From assembly GCA_028716065.1 (NCBI GenBank), contig JAQUQN010000002.1:8618-72617 (forward strand): DNA of 64,000 bases, read 5' to 3'. The notes beneath the pieces are model-generated. The model made no database searches and was not told the DNA's origin. It saw only the letters and a program-made list of their open reading frames with translations. The stretch's first letter is position 1. Every line of letters begins with the position of its first letter. A program made the position numbers and the translations under genes. This DNA comes from Candidatus Omnitrophota bacterium (GTDB lineage Bacteria > Omnitrophota > Gorgyraeia > 2-01-FULL-45-10). Positions 50,713-59,624 of this stretch are shown piece by piece.

Positions 50713-53574
50713 ATGTTTTGGCGGATCGAGATAAAGGAAAAAGAAGGTCATTTCGACGCGCTGGGCGAAAGCGCCAAAAGAGATATCAATGACCTTGACC
50801 TGAGGAGCAGGGCCAGAGAAGTAAAGACCGTCCAGGTCTACCATTTGGATGGGGAACTGCAAGAACCCGACATAAAGACGATATGCGAAGACTTGCTCAT
50901 AGATCCCGTAACGCAGGAATACGACTACTCCGGCAGCGCTGAGGCCGAAAGCAGATTTAAAGTTGTCGAAGTGGCCTACAACCCTGGCGTGATGGATCCC
51001 GTTGAGGAGAGCACTAAAAAGGCGATACTCGACCTGGGCATAGCGGGCATACGTTCCGTAAGAACCGCTAAGAAATATCTGATAAAAGGGGATCTAAGCG
51101 CCGACGATATCCGCCTTCTGGCCGAGAAGGTCCTCTACAATAAACTCGTGCAGCATGTCGTCAAAGATCCTTCGGAGGTCTCAGCAGAACCGCCCACCTA
51201 CTGCTTCAAACTTATCAGCGTTGATCTTATAAAGGCAGCTGACAAAAGATTAAAAAAGATATCCAGGGACGGCCAGCTCTTCCTGGACCTGGAAGAGATG
51301 CGGACGATAAAAAAGTACTTCGTGAAGCTCGGCAGGAATCCCACCGACTGTGAACTCGAAACGATCGCGCAGACCTGGTCCGAACATTGTTATCACAAAA
51401 CATTCAGAGGCCTCGTCAAGTATAACGGAAAGACGATCGACAACCTGCTCAAGAATACGGTGATGAAGGTCACCAAAAAACTAAAAAAAAAGTGGTGCGT
51501 CTCTGTCTTCGAGGATAATTCGGGCGTCATCAGGTTTGACGAGAAATTCAATATCTGTTTCAAGGTAGAGACCCACAATCATCCATCCGCGCTTGAACCA
51601 TACGGCGGCGCAGGGACGGGCATAGGAGGGGTCATCCGCGATCCCTTGGGGACCGGCCTTGGCGCAAAGCCTATAATAAATACCGATGTATTCTGTTTCG
51701 GTCCGCCCGATCATTCCTATAAAAAACTTCCTAAAGGGGTACTTCATCCTAAACGCATAATGAAGGGCGTCGTCGCCGGCGTGAGGGACTACGGCAACAG
51801 GATGGGCATACCTACCTCGAACGGCGCGGTCCTGTTCGACGAGAATTTTGTGGGAAATCCACTCGTCTTCTGCGGAAACGTCGGTATCATGCCCAGGAAC
51901 AAATCTTTCAAAGAGGCCCATAGCGGCGACCTGATAGTGGTGGTGGGCGGCAGGACGGGAAGGGACGGGATACACGGCGCGACCTTTTCCTCCGGAGAAC
52001 TTACACACGAATCGCACGGCGTCTCGGGTTCAGCGGTACAGATCGGAAACCCTATACAGGAAAAGAAGCTTGTGGATACCATACTTCAGGCCAGGGACCT
52101 CAATCTATACAGCGCTATAACGGACTGCGGAGCCGGCGGATTATCAAGCGCCGTGGGAGAGATGGGCGCAGAGCTGGGCGCCGAGGTCGAACTGGAGAAG
52201 GTGCCTTTAAAATACAAGGGCCTAAGATATGACGAGATATGGATATCCGAAGCTCAGGAACGGATGGTCCTGGCGGTGCCGCCGGAGAAGATAGACGCGC
52301 TTCAGAACGTCTTTAAAAAAGAAAATGTGGAGGCTACCGTAATAGGAAATTTTACGAAAGACAGACGGCTCAGATTATCCTATGATGGAAACCGTGTTTG
52401 CGACATAGATATGCGGTTCTTGCATAAAGGCGCTCCAAGGACGGTGCGAAAGGCCTCATGGAAGAGGCCCCGGTTCTCCGAACCCAGGATAATCCCTAAA
52501 AAAGACCTTACGGGGGAACTCTTGGGACTCCTATCCAACCCTAACATCGCGTCAAAAGAATGGATAATCAGGCAATATGACCATGAAGTGCAGGGCGGAA
52601 GCGTGATAAAACCTCTGCAGGGCATAAACGGCGGCGGGCCGGGAGACGCTTGCGTAACGCGCCCCGTTCTCAATTCAAAAAAAGGCATCGTCTTAGGCTG
52701 CGGAATAAATCCGGATTACGGAAAGATAGACCCTTACTGGATGGCGGCAAGCGTGATAGACGAGGCCCTACGACAGATCACATCCGTAGGAGGAAAACTG
52801 GATAGGTGCGCCATATTGGACAATTTCTGCTGGGGCAATACGAATAAACCGGATAGGCTTGGCGGACTGGTGCGGGCAGCGGAGGGGTGTCATGACATAG
52901 CCTTGGCCTACGGTGTTCCTTTCATCTCAGGAAAAGACAGCCTTAACAATGAATATTCAGCCGGAAATAAATCCATATCTATACCTCCGACGCTGCTAAT
53001 ATCGGCGATCGCAATAATGGATGACGTGGCCAGGGCGGTCACGATGGACGCGAAAAAATCCGGGAACGCGATATATATCATAGGAAAGACCCATGACGAG
53101 CTCGGAGGCTCGCAGTATTACAAGATGAAAGGTTATGTAGGCAACAACGTTCCTAAAGTAGATACCCCAACGGGAAAAAGTATCATGGAGTCCATGAATA
53201 AGGCCATGGATGCCGGATGCGTCCGGTCATGCCATGATTGCTCGGAGGGTGGAATGGCGGTAGCCCTGGCTGAAATGGCTTTTGCCGGAGGACTCGGCAT
53301 GGAGATAGACCTCTCTATTCTTCCCGACTCGGCTCATGAGGACATCAAAAGAGACGATACGTTATTATTCTCCGAAAGCAATTCAAGATTTATTGTAGAG
53401 GTCGAGAATGAAGCTAAATTCATAAAGATCATGAAGGGAAAACCGGTATTCAAACTTGGCCGCATAAATAAAGGTAAAATTTTCAAAATATACGGCATGA
53501 GCGGAGATATTTTGATAAAGAGCGATGTGGACAGGTTAAAAGCGGCATGGCAAAGGCCGTTCAAAAACATGTAA
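50713..53574 (+). CDS. purL: PurS-PurS-PurL fusion, FGAM synthase
   Basis: 953 residues, longer than small PurL (about 740). Residues 1-75 and 82-155 each look like a PurS domain, with GVMDPVEESTKKAILDLG the clearest motif in the second. The PurL part begins with the linker WSEHCYHKTF, then ETHNHPSALEPYGGAGTGIGG and GDLIVVVGGRTGRDG. With PurQ it makes FGAM. The tandem PurS domains replace the separate PurS dimer of other bacteria. Confidence 0.93.
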   Translation: MFWRIEIKEKEGHFDALGESAKRDINDLDLRSRAREVKTVQVYHLDGELQEPDIKTICEDLLIDPVTQEYDYSGSAEAESRFKVVEVAYNPGVMDPVEESTKKAILDLGIAGIRSVRTAKKYLIKGDLSADDIRLLAEKVLYNKLVQHVVKDPSEVSAEPPTYCFKLISVDLIKAADKRLKKISRDGQLFLDLEEMRTIKKYFVKLGRNPTDCELETIAQTWSEHCYHKTFRGLVKYNGKTIDNLLKNTVMKVTKKLKKKWCVSVFEDNSGVIRFDEKFNICFKVETHNHPSALEPYGGAGTGIGGVIRDPLGTGLGAKPIINTDVFCFGPPDHSYKKLPKGVLHPKRIMKGVVAGVRDYGNRMGIPTSNGAVLFDENFVGNPLVFCGNVGIMPRNKSFKEAHSGDLIVVVGGRTGRDGIHGATFSSGELTHESHGVSGSAVQIGNPIQEKKLVDTILQARDLNLYSAITDCGAGGLSSAVGEMGAELGAEVELEKVPLKYKGLRYDEIWISEAQERMVLAVPPEKIDALQNVFKKENVEATVIGNFTKDRRLRLSYDGNRVCDIDMRFLHKGAPRTVRKASWKRPRFSEPRIIPKKDLTGELLGLLSNPNIASKEWIIRQYDHEVQGGSVIKPLQGINGGGPGDACVTRPVLNSKKGIVLGCGINPDYGKIDPYWMAASVIDEALRQITSVGGKLDRCAILDNFCWGNTNKPDRLGGLVRAAEGCHDIALAYGVPFISGKDSLNNEYSAGNKSISIPPTLLISAIAIMDDVARAVTMDAKKSGNAIYIIGKTHDELGGSQYYKMKGYVGNNVPKVDTPTGKSIMESMNKAMDAGCVRSCHDCSEGGMAVALAEMAFAGGLGMEIDLSILPDSAHEDIKRDDTLLFSESNSRFIVEVENEAKFIKIMKGKPVFKLGRINKGKIFKIYGMSGDILIKSDVDRLKAAWQRPFKNM

Positions 53575-53575
53575 G

Positions 53576-54391
53576 ATGGGTAAAATAAAAGTCATAATAA
53601 TACGGACTGCGGGTACCAATTGCGACGAGGAAACGGCATACGCATTTCAGCTGGCGGGGGCCGACGCGGCACTGGTCCATATAAACGAGGTTACGAGGGG
53701 AGAGCGGGATCTTAATGGCTACCATATTATGGCCATTCCGGGAGGATTCACATACGGCGACGACATAGCAAGCGGCAAGATACTGGCCAACGAATTCAAG
53801 TTTGAGTTAAAACACCAGATGCGTAAATTCGTGAAAGACGGCAGGCTCATAATAGGCATATGCAACGGCTTTCAGGTGCTTGTCAAATCAGGGTTCTTGC
53901 CTAATTTAAACGGCTCTTTTGAATCTATCGAGGCTACATTGACAATAAATGATTCTGCAAAGTTCGAAGATAGATGGGTATATTTAAAAAAAGGGGCAAG
54001 GGGCAAGGGACAAGGGGCAAGTAAAGACAGGTGCGTGTGGACAAAGGGGATAGGAGATATAATATATCTGCCGGTAGCTCACGGCGAGGGAAAGTTCATG
54101 CCGGGAAACAGAGACATCATGAAAAGGCTTAAAAACGAAGGGATGATAGCCTTGGAGTATGTGGACGAAAACGGCCGAAAGAAAGGATACCCTCACAATC
54201 CAAACGGCTCAATAGATAATATCGCCGGTATATGCGATAATACCGGAAGGATATTTGGCCTGATGCCCCATCCCGAAAGACACATAACATGCTTTCAGCA
54301 TCCCCGATGGACAAGAAAGAACGCGAAGAAAGAGGGAGACGGCCTGGCAATATTCAGGAATGGTGTGGCTTTCGCTAAAAAAAATTTGTAA
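53576..54391 (+). CDS. purQ: FGAM synthase glutaminase subunit
   Basis: 271 residues: class I glutaminase with Cys in GICNGFQVLV and His-Glu in PHPERH. It starts one base after purL. A Gly/Lys-rich insert at about residues 140-150 is encoded by four copies of a 7-base repeat, see 53993. The protein opens with the PurQ-typical RTAGTNCDEETAYAF. Confidence 0.94.
   Translation: MGKIKVIIIRTAGTNCDEETAYAFQLAGADAALVHINEVTRGERDLNGYHIMAIPGGFTYGDDIASGKILANEFKFELKHQMRKFVKDGRLIIGICNGFQVLVKSGFLPNLNGSFESIEATLTINDSAKFEDRWVYLKKGARGKGQGASKDRCVWTKGIGDIIYLPVAHGEGKFMPGNRDIMKRLKNEGMIALEYVDENGRKKGYPHNPNGSIDNIAGICDNTGRIFGLMPHPERHITCFQHPRWTRKNAKKEGDGLAIFRNGVAFAKKNL
53993..54020 (+). repeat. Four-copy 7-base tandem repeat inside purQ
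   Basis: GGGGCAA, GGGGCAA, GGGACAA, GGGGCAA in direct succession. The unit is not a multiple of three, so gain or loss of one copy would shift the purQ frame. Confidence 0.85.
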
Positions 54392-54455
54392 TTTGGCTAA
54401 AATTAGTATATATTTATATAAAAGGATCGGAGTATAAAATCGCCCTATATACTTA

Positions 54456-55175
54456 ATGAGTAAAAGTATCGAGTCATTAAGAAGGTTCCCCTCCAAGGAA
54501 GAGATATTATTCCACGACCATATTGTCGACACTTATTTCCGCAAAACCAACCGAAAAAAAAGACTTAAGATCGAAAAAAAGAAATTGGCGTCTTTTCTAA
54601 TTATCGCCTTCACGGCTATCGCCGTCGTGTCGGCCCTTTTCTATATATTCAATTTTTTCAACAATAGGTATGTTAGTTTTCTGAAAGAGAAGATAACCAA
54701 TTCCAGTATAGTAGAGCTCGTCAAAAACGGCACCCGCAACAATGAAGCCATCAAAAGATTAGAGTTCCGGGGATATGCGAAGTCAAGGAGCAAGTTATCC
54801 TTAGACACGATGGTGTTGAACAATCCAAAAAAATATAATTGGGCCGATGCCGCTATAGATTTCCGTTTTCCCATAGATTTTACGGATAAGACCATCTTCC
54901 TGTCGCTCAAAGGCAAGATAGGGGGCGAGAGGGTGGGCCTCGTCATAAGGGATAATCTAAACCGTTCTGCCAGGGTCTGCGATATCTACCTGGGGCGCGA
55001 TTGGATAGAGAAGACCATACAGCTCGACAATGTTAAAAGAGATGTAGACCTTTCTCAGATATCTCATATGAGGCTTGAATGCGGCCGTATCGGAGAAGAG
55101 GCCGATAAGATGGATAAGCCCATAGATGTCACGGTATACGTAAAAGAGATTCGAATAGCAAAAAAAGGAGATTAG
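54456..55175 (+). CDS. Membrane-anchored hypothetical protein
   Basis: 239 residues with one membrane segment (about 48-70) after a basic cytoplasmic N-terminus. The outer part (WADAAIDFRFPIDFTDKT, SLKGKIGGERVGLVIRDNL, VTVYVKEIRI) looks like a beta-sandwich similar to carbohydrate-binding modules. It lies 3 bases before the ParA-CBM48 gene, so the two are co-expressed. Confidence 0.6.
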   Translation: MSKSIESLRRFPSKEEILFHDHIVDTYFRKTNRKKRLKIEKKKLASFLIIAFTAIAVVSALFYIFNFFNNRYVSFLKEKITNSSIVELVKNGTRNNEAIKRLEFRGYAKSRSKLSLDTMVLNNPKKYNWADAAIDFRFPIDFTDKTIFLSLKGKIGGERVGLVIRDNLNRSARVCDIYLGRDWIEKTIQLDNVKRDVDLSQISHMRLECGRIGEEADKMDKPIDVTVYVKEIRIAKKGD

Positions 55176-55178
55176 GCT

Positions 55179-56321
55179 ATGAAAATAGTATCTGTGGCTA
55201 ATCAAAAAGGCGGATGCGGAAAGACTACCACGGCCATAAACCTGGCGGGCGCCCTGGCCAAACTCGGGAAGAAGACGCTTCTCATCGACCTGGATCCGCA
55301 GGCGCACGCGTCATATGGGCTTGGAATATCGAGCCAGGCGGTAAAAAAATCGATATATAATGTCTTGACCGATATCCCTGAGAAGAGATGCGCACTGAAT
55401 GGTTGCATAGTGAACGTTTTACAGAACCTCGATCTCATTCCATCCAACATACTACTGAGCACCCTGGAACAGGAGCTGAAAGACAAGGAAGACGCCGTAT
55501 CAAGGCTGAACCAGGTCCTCTCCGGAGGTAAATTGAATTATGATTACGTGATAATGGACTGCCCTCCGAGCCTGGGCTTTCTGACATTCAACGCCCTGAG
55601 GGCATCGGAGCTCATAATAGTTCCCATCGACATGAGTGCCTTTTCCCTGATGGGGGTGGGGATGCTTCTCGGAATGCTGGAACTTATAAAGGTAAAGATA
55701 TTCCACGCTCCGCGCGTGAACGCGGTCGCCACTCTTTTCGATAAAAGGACCAAATATTCCCAGACGATGCTGGAAGAGATACGGGCGTTCTTCAAGGGAC
55801 AGACCCTCGATGCCGTCATAAGAAACAGCGTCGCCCTAAAAAAGGCCGTATATAAAGGGATACCTGTCACGGAGTTCGAAGCCGGATCGAACGGCGCGAT
55901 GGACCACATAGCGCTGGCGCGAGAGATACTCCAGAAAGAAGGCGACCTTGAATTTGAAAAGGCCATGGAAGATACTAAGCCCGGTGCGCAGGAACCGGAA
56001 ATAACTCCCGCGCAGGAAGGACCGCTACCGGCCAGGACAGAAAGTCCGATCCTGCCGGCCAGTTTCATAGAATCTATCTTCTCTATACAGGCGCCCACCG
56101 CCAAGGATGTATATATCGTGGGTGATTTTAACAACTGGAAGATCAATGACGAGAGCAAACTATCGAAGATCAATGAGGGCAGGTGGGAGAAGCGGCTCAA
56201 TCTCACGAGCGGAAAATACAGATATAAATTCGTCGTGGACGGGGAGTGGCAGCTTGACTCGAGAAATAACGAACGCGAGATGAACCCGTTCGGCACATTT
56301 GATTCTATAATAAAACTATAG
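55179..56321 (+). CDS. ParA-type ATPase fused to a CBM48 domain
   Basis: 380 residues. Residues 1-255 are a ParA/MinD ATPase with deviant Walker A (KGGCGKTTTAI), Walker A' (LLIDLDPQAH) and Walker B (YVIMDCPPS). After a Pro/Glu-rich linker, residues about 290-380 form a CBM48/AMPK-beta glycogen-binding domain (VYIVGDFNNW, KYRYKFVVDGEWQLD). Such modules bind glycogen or starch. A role in positioning glycogen or storage granules is inferred; glgC is encoded 4 kb away. Confidence 0.9.
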   Translation: MKIVSVANQKGGCGKTTTAINLAGALAKLGKKTLLIDLDPQAHASYGLGISSQAVKKSIYNVLTDIPEKRCALNGCIVNVLQNLDLIPSNILLSTLEQELKDKEDAVSRLNQVLSGGKLNYDYVIMDCPPSLGFLTFNALRASELIIVPIDMSAFSLMGVGMLLGMLELIKVKIFHAPRVNAVATLFDKRTKYSQTMLEEIRAFFKGQTLDAVIRNSVALKKAVYKGIPVTEFEAGSNGAMDHIALAREILQKEGDLEFEKAMEDTKPGAQEPEITPAQEGPLPARTESPILPASFIESIFSIQAPTAKDVYIVGDFNNWKINDESKLSKINEGRWEKRLNLTSGKYRYKFVVDGEWQLDSRNNEREMNPFGTFDSIIKL

Positions 56322-56334
56322 ATGAAAGATATTG

Positions 56335-56787
56335 ATGAGGCCTACCGCACATATCATCACATCCGGCATAATAGGCGTCTGGGTGGGCCTCTATCTCAAA
56401 TCCATGGGGTATGGCTTAATCTCCTTCTTGTCGGGCATCATCATCGATATCGACCACATATTCGACTACTATCGTAGTCGCGGGTTTACGCATGAACTGG
56501 GCAAGATATATCATGCCTGTGTCAAAATGGACTTAAAATATGCATATCTCCTATTGCACTCCTATGAGTTTTTATTACTGCTCTGGACGGCGATAATTTT
56601 GTTTTCGCTCGGAAATTTCTGGAAGGCGATGGCCATAGGCGTAACACAGCACATCATTTTTGACCAGGTAACAAATTCTATTAACACGTTCGGATATTTT
56701 TTGACATTCAGGATGATCAAGGGGTTCGAGTCTGACAAGATATTAAAAAAGGATGATTTATGCGACAGCGGGAAGCAGAGCACCTGA
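56335..56787 (+). CDS. Membrane protein, metal-dependent hydrolase-like
   Basis: About 150 residues with three to four membrane helices. DIDHIFDYYRSRG and THELGK contain His/Asp pairs typical of the YdjM/DUF457 membrane-hydrolase family, along with TQHIIFDQ. The ATG at 56335 is used in preference to a TTG one codon earlier. It overlaps the LOG gene by 28 bases in another frame. Confidence 0.7.
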   Translation: MRPTAHIITSGIIGVWVGLYLKSMGYGLISFLSGIIIDIDHIFDYYRSRGFTHELGKIYHACVKMDLKYAYLLLHSYEFLLLLWTAIILFSLGNFWKAMAIGVTQHIIFDQVTNSINTFGYFLTFRMIKGFESDKILKKDDLCDSGKQST

Positions 56788-57425
56788 GAGGGCTCAAACA
56801 AGACTTCACTAAAGAGGATCCATGGCGGATCTTTCGCATCATGAGCGAGTTCGTGGACGGCTTCGAGACGCTGTCTGACATAAAGAAGGCCGTGTCCATC
56901 TTCGGTTCCTCAAAGGCGAGGCCTCAAGATAAATTTTACGGCCTGGCCCAAAAATGCGCACAGGCCCTTGTAAAAAACGGATACGCAATAATAACGGGGG
57001 CCGGCTCGGGTATAATGGAGGCGGCCAATAAAGGCGCCAAGGAGGGCGGGGGAGAGTCCATCGGGCTCAACATCCTTATCCCTACCATGCAGAAACCCAA
57101 CAGGTATATTACGCGCCTGCTCGAATTCAGGTACTTCTTCTGCAGAAAGGTCATGTTTGCTAAATATAGCAAGGCCTTCGTGGTATTTCCAGGCGGATTT
57201 GGAACGATGGATGAGCTGTTCGAGGCCATGACGCTGGTGCAGACAAGAAGGGTTGAGCCATTTCCAGTAATCCTTGTCAGCCGCAACTACTGGAACGACC
57301 TGATAAGATGGATAGAGGGAACCCTATTAAAACATGGGGCAATAGAAAAAAAGGACCTGGCCATTATCAGCGTGGCGGATACGCCGGATGAGGTCGTCTC
57401 AATAATAAAGAGATTCTATAAATAA
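56760..57425 (+). CDS. LOG family protein (TIGR00730-like)
   Basis: 221 residues, Rossmann fold with SIFGSSKARPQD, GAGSGIMEAANKGAKEGGG and the signature PGGFGTMDELFE. Members are nucleotide 5'-monophosphate phosphoribohydrolases; in plants they activate cytokinins. The bacterial role here is likely nucleotide turnover. Confidence 0.93.
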   Translation: MRQREAEHLRGLKQDFTKEDPWRIFRIMSEFVDGFETLSDIKKAVSIFGSSKARPQDKFYGLAQKCAQALVKNGYAIITGAGSGIMEAANKGAKEGGGESIGLNILIPTMQKPNRYITRLLEFRYFFCRKVMFAKYSKAFVVFPGGFGTMDELFEAMTLVQTRRVEPFPVILVSRNYWNDLIRWIEGTLLKHGAIEKKDLAIISVADTPDEVVSIIKRFYK

Positions 57426-57440
57426 CCCGTCTTGACCATC

Positions 57441-57469
57441 TTGACAAAGACGCGCCCTGCCTGTAAAAT
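57441..57469 (+). promoter_or_regulatory. Possible plus-strand promoter
   Basis: TTGACA (57441-57446), 17-base spacer, TAAAAT (57464-57469). It would read through the candidate small RNA region and repeat copy 2 into mnmG, giving a leader of about 350 bases. Confidence 0.55.
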
Positions 57470-57486
57470 CTCATTGAAACAACCTG

Positions 57487-57569
57487 AAAATAAAAAGGAT
57501 GGCAACAGCTCTCTTGTAGGTATCTAGTACCTCGAGGCCCGATAACGGGTCATTCTGCTGTTGTCATCC
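57487..57569 (-). ncRNA. Candidate structured small RNA
   Basis: In minus-strand reading the RNA starts at about 57569. A 13-bp closing stem (GGATGACAACAGC with GCTGTTGCCATCC, one G-T pair; 57557-57569 with 57497-57509) encloses two hairpins: CCCG(TTAT)CGGG and AGGTA(CTAGA)TACCT with a short CTC/GAG stem below the latter. TTTTTATTTTC follows the closing stem, so the stem doubles as a terminator. I do not recognise a known family. Confidence 0.6.
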
Positions 57570-57575
57570 AAAACT

Positions 57576-57604
57576 AGTATACACTATTACATTATAATTG
57601 ACAA
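57576..57604 (-). promoter_or_regulatory. Promoter of the candidate small RNA
   Basis: In minus-strand reading: TTGTCA (57604-57599), 17-base spacer, TATACT (57581-57576). The base of the closing stem lies 7 bases downstream of the -10, a normal start distance. Confidence 0.65.
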
Positions 57605-57624
57605 GGCAAAGTGGATAGATTTCT

Positions 57625-57820
57625 ATCCGCCTTCGCAATCAACGTGTAATAGGCTAGGTGCTTCGGCGGATGTCACACTGAAGCGGGTAGGCGGATACCC
57701 CCACCGTTAGATTTGCGAAGCAAATCTGGTGGGGGTTGGCAGATACCCCCACTGTTAGATTTGCGAAGCAAATCTGGTGGGGGTAAATAAAGGAACCACG
57801 GGCGTAAGCCCGTGGGGTTC
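57625..57820 (+). repeat. Dispersed hairpin repeat, copy 2, with internal duplication
   Basis: Matches 5070-5218 with only a few substitutions, but the ACCCCCAC/AGATTTGC-GAA-GCAAATCT hairpin is present twice in tandem. The last hairpin, CACGGGC-GTAA-GCCCGTG with GGAACC/GGTTC arms, ends one base before the mnmG start codon. Confidence 0.88.
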
Positions 57821-57821
57821 T

Positions 57822-59612
57822 ATGAATAGCGAATACGACATAATAATAATAGGCTCAGGCCATGCCGGCTGTGAAGCCAGCCTTGCTTCATCGAGGCTGG
57901 GCTGCAAGACCCTGCTCATTACTATGAGCATAGATAAGATCGGCTTCATGTCCTGTAACCCGGCCGTGGGAGGCCTGGCAAAGGGCCAGCTGGTCAAGGA
58001 GATAGACGCGCTCGGCGGCCAGATGGCCAAGGCAACCGATGTGTCGTGCATCCAACTGAGATTGTTGAACACGCGCAAAGGCCCTGCGGTAAGATCCACG
58101 AGGGCGCAGGTAGACAGGCAGATATATAAAACATACATGACCTCCATAGTAGAAACGCAGCCAAATCTCTCTGTGAAGGAAGGGCTTGTCGAGAAGATCC
58201 TTGTCGAAAACAACGTCGCCAAAGGCGTAGTGACCTCTCTGAACGAGGAATATTTCGCAAAGGCCGTGATAATAACACCCGGTACATTTTTGAACGGCCT
58301 CATACACATAGGTCTGGAACATCATGCCGGCGGCAGAATAGGGGAGAGGCACTCCGAGAGATTGGCCGCAGATCTAAGGAAGCTCGGATTTAAAATGGGG
58401 CGTCTCAAGACAGGCACATGCGCGCGGATCGACGGCCGGACGATAAATTTTGAAAAGCTCACTGCACAATATGGCGATAAAGAAATGCCTCCATTCTCAT
58501 TCCAGACGGTAAGAAGGCAGGAAAAGGAACTACCCTGCTATATAACCTACACCAATGAAAGAACCCACGATATCATCAGGGCCAATCTAAACAGGTCCCC
58601 ATTATTCACTGGTATCATAAAAGGGACCGGCGTGCGGTATTGTCCTTCGATAGAAGATAAGATATACCGCTTCCCGCAGCGTGACAGGCATCATATATTC
58701 CTTGAGCCCGAGGGCCTTAATACCATAGAGTATTACCCGAATGGAATATCTACCAGCCTGCCCGTAGATGTGCAGGTGAAGATGATAAACTCCATAGAGG
58801 GCCTCGAAAACGCCAGGATAACACGGCCGGGATACGGGATAGAATATGATTTCGTCGATCCTACACAACTCTATCCCACGCTGGAGACGAAATCCATTAA
58901 AGGCCTATACATGGCCGGCCAGATCAACGGAACCACCGGCTACGAAGAGGCGGCCGCACTTGGCCTCATGGCAGGCATAAACGCCGCATTATCGATAAAG
59001 GGTAAAAGGCCTCTCGTACTCGACCGTTCTCAAGCCTACATAGGAGTTCTCATAGATGACCTGGTTACAAAGGGCACTGCAGAACCATACAGGATGTTCA
59101 CTTCAAGGGTGGAATACCGTCTTTTACTGCGCGAGGACAACGCTGATTGGCGGCTTACGCCGATAGGCTTCGAGATAGGCCTGATAGGGGACCAGAGGCA
59201 CAGGGCCGTTTTAATGAAAAGAGAGAATATCGAGAGAGAGTTGCGCAAGTTAAGAGAGCGGGGCTTTGAGAAGATCCTCAGGCGGCCGGGCGTAACATAT
59301 AAAACATTAGGTTACACAGAAGCCGATCCCGCGCTTACAAGGGAAGAGATAGCTGAATTGGAGATAGAGATAAAATATGAGGGCTTTGTAAAAAGGCAGC
59401 TTAATGACATAGGGCGTTTTAAAAAGATTGAAAAGATACGGATCCCGGAAATCATGGACTACGCAAAAGTGCACGGCCTATCCTCTGAAGTAAGGGAGAA
59501 ACTCTCCGGCATCAAGCCTATCAATCTGGGACAGGCATCGCGGATCTCCGGAGTCACACCTGCGGCCATATCCATATTGATGGTATATCTGGAGAAGTAC
59601 AGAAGAAGTTAG
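57822..59612 (+). CDS. mnmG: tRNA uridine-5-carboxymethylaminomethyl modification enzyme
   Basis: About 596 residues. FAD motif IIGSGHAGCEA at the N-terminus, GCKTLLIT, SCNPAVGGLAKGQLV, and the C-terminal domain with HGLSSEVREKLSGI and the ending region with QASRISGVTPAAI. With MnmE it modifies wobble uridine. The ATG at 57822 is used because the protein family starts with this FAD strand; the earlier in-frame start lies inside the repeat. The only Shine-Dalgarno-like GGGG is in the arm of the repeat hairpin. Confidence 0.95.
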   Translation: MNSEYDIIIIGSGHAGCEASLASSRLGCKTLLITMSIDKIGFMSCNPAVGGLAKGQLVKEIDALGGQMAKATDVSCIQLRLLNTRKGPAVRSTRAQVDRQIYKTYMTSIVETQPNLSVKEGLVEKILVENNVAKGVVTSLNEEYFAKAVIITPGTFLNGLIHIGLEHHAGGRIGERHSERLAADLRKLGFKMGRLKTGTCARIDGRTINFEKLTAQYGDKEMPPFSFQTVRRQEKELPCYITYTNERTHDIIRANLNRSPLFTGIIKGTGVRYCPSIEDKIYRFPQRDRHHIFLEPEGLNTIEYYPNGISTSLPVDVQVKMINSIEGLENARITRPGYGIEYDFVDPTQLYPTLETKSIKGLYMAGQINGTTGYEEAAALGLMAGINAALSIKGKRPLVLDRSQAYIGVLIDDLVTKGTAEPYRMFTSRVEYRLLLREDNADWRLTPIGFEIGLIGDQRHRAVLMKRENIERELRKLRERGFEKILRRPGVTYKTLGYTEADPALTREEIAELEIEIKYEGFVKRQLNDIGRFKKIEKIRIPEIMDYAKVHGLSSEVREKLSGIKPINLGQASRISGVTPAAISILMVYLEKYRRS

Positions 59613-59624
59613 GGGTGTGGAGTT

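Noticed and set aside
57487..57569. Signal recognition particle RNA, 6S RNA or tRNA
   Set aside because: No SRP helix 8 tetraloop motif, too short for 6S, no cloverleaf or CCA.
57625..57820. CRISPR-like array from repeated hairpins
   Set aside because: Only two tandem units with no unique spacers, and the units are palindromic elements found elsewhere singly.
57777..57821. N-terminal extension of MnmG
   Set aside because: It translates the dispersed repeat.
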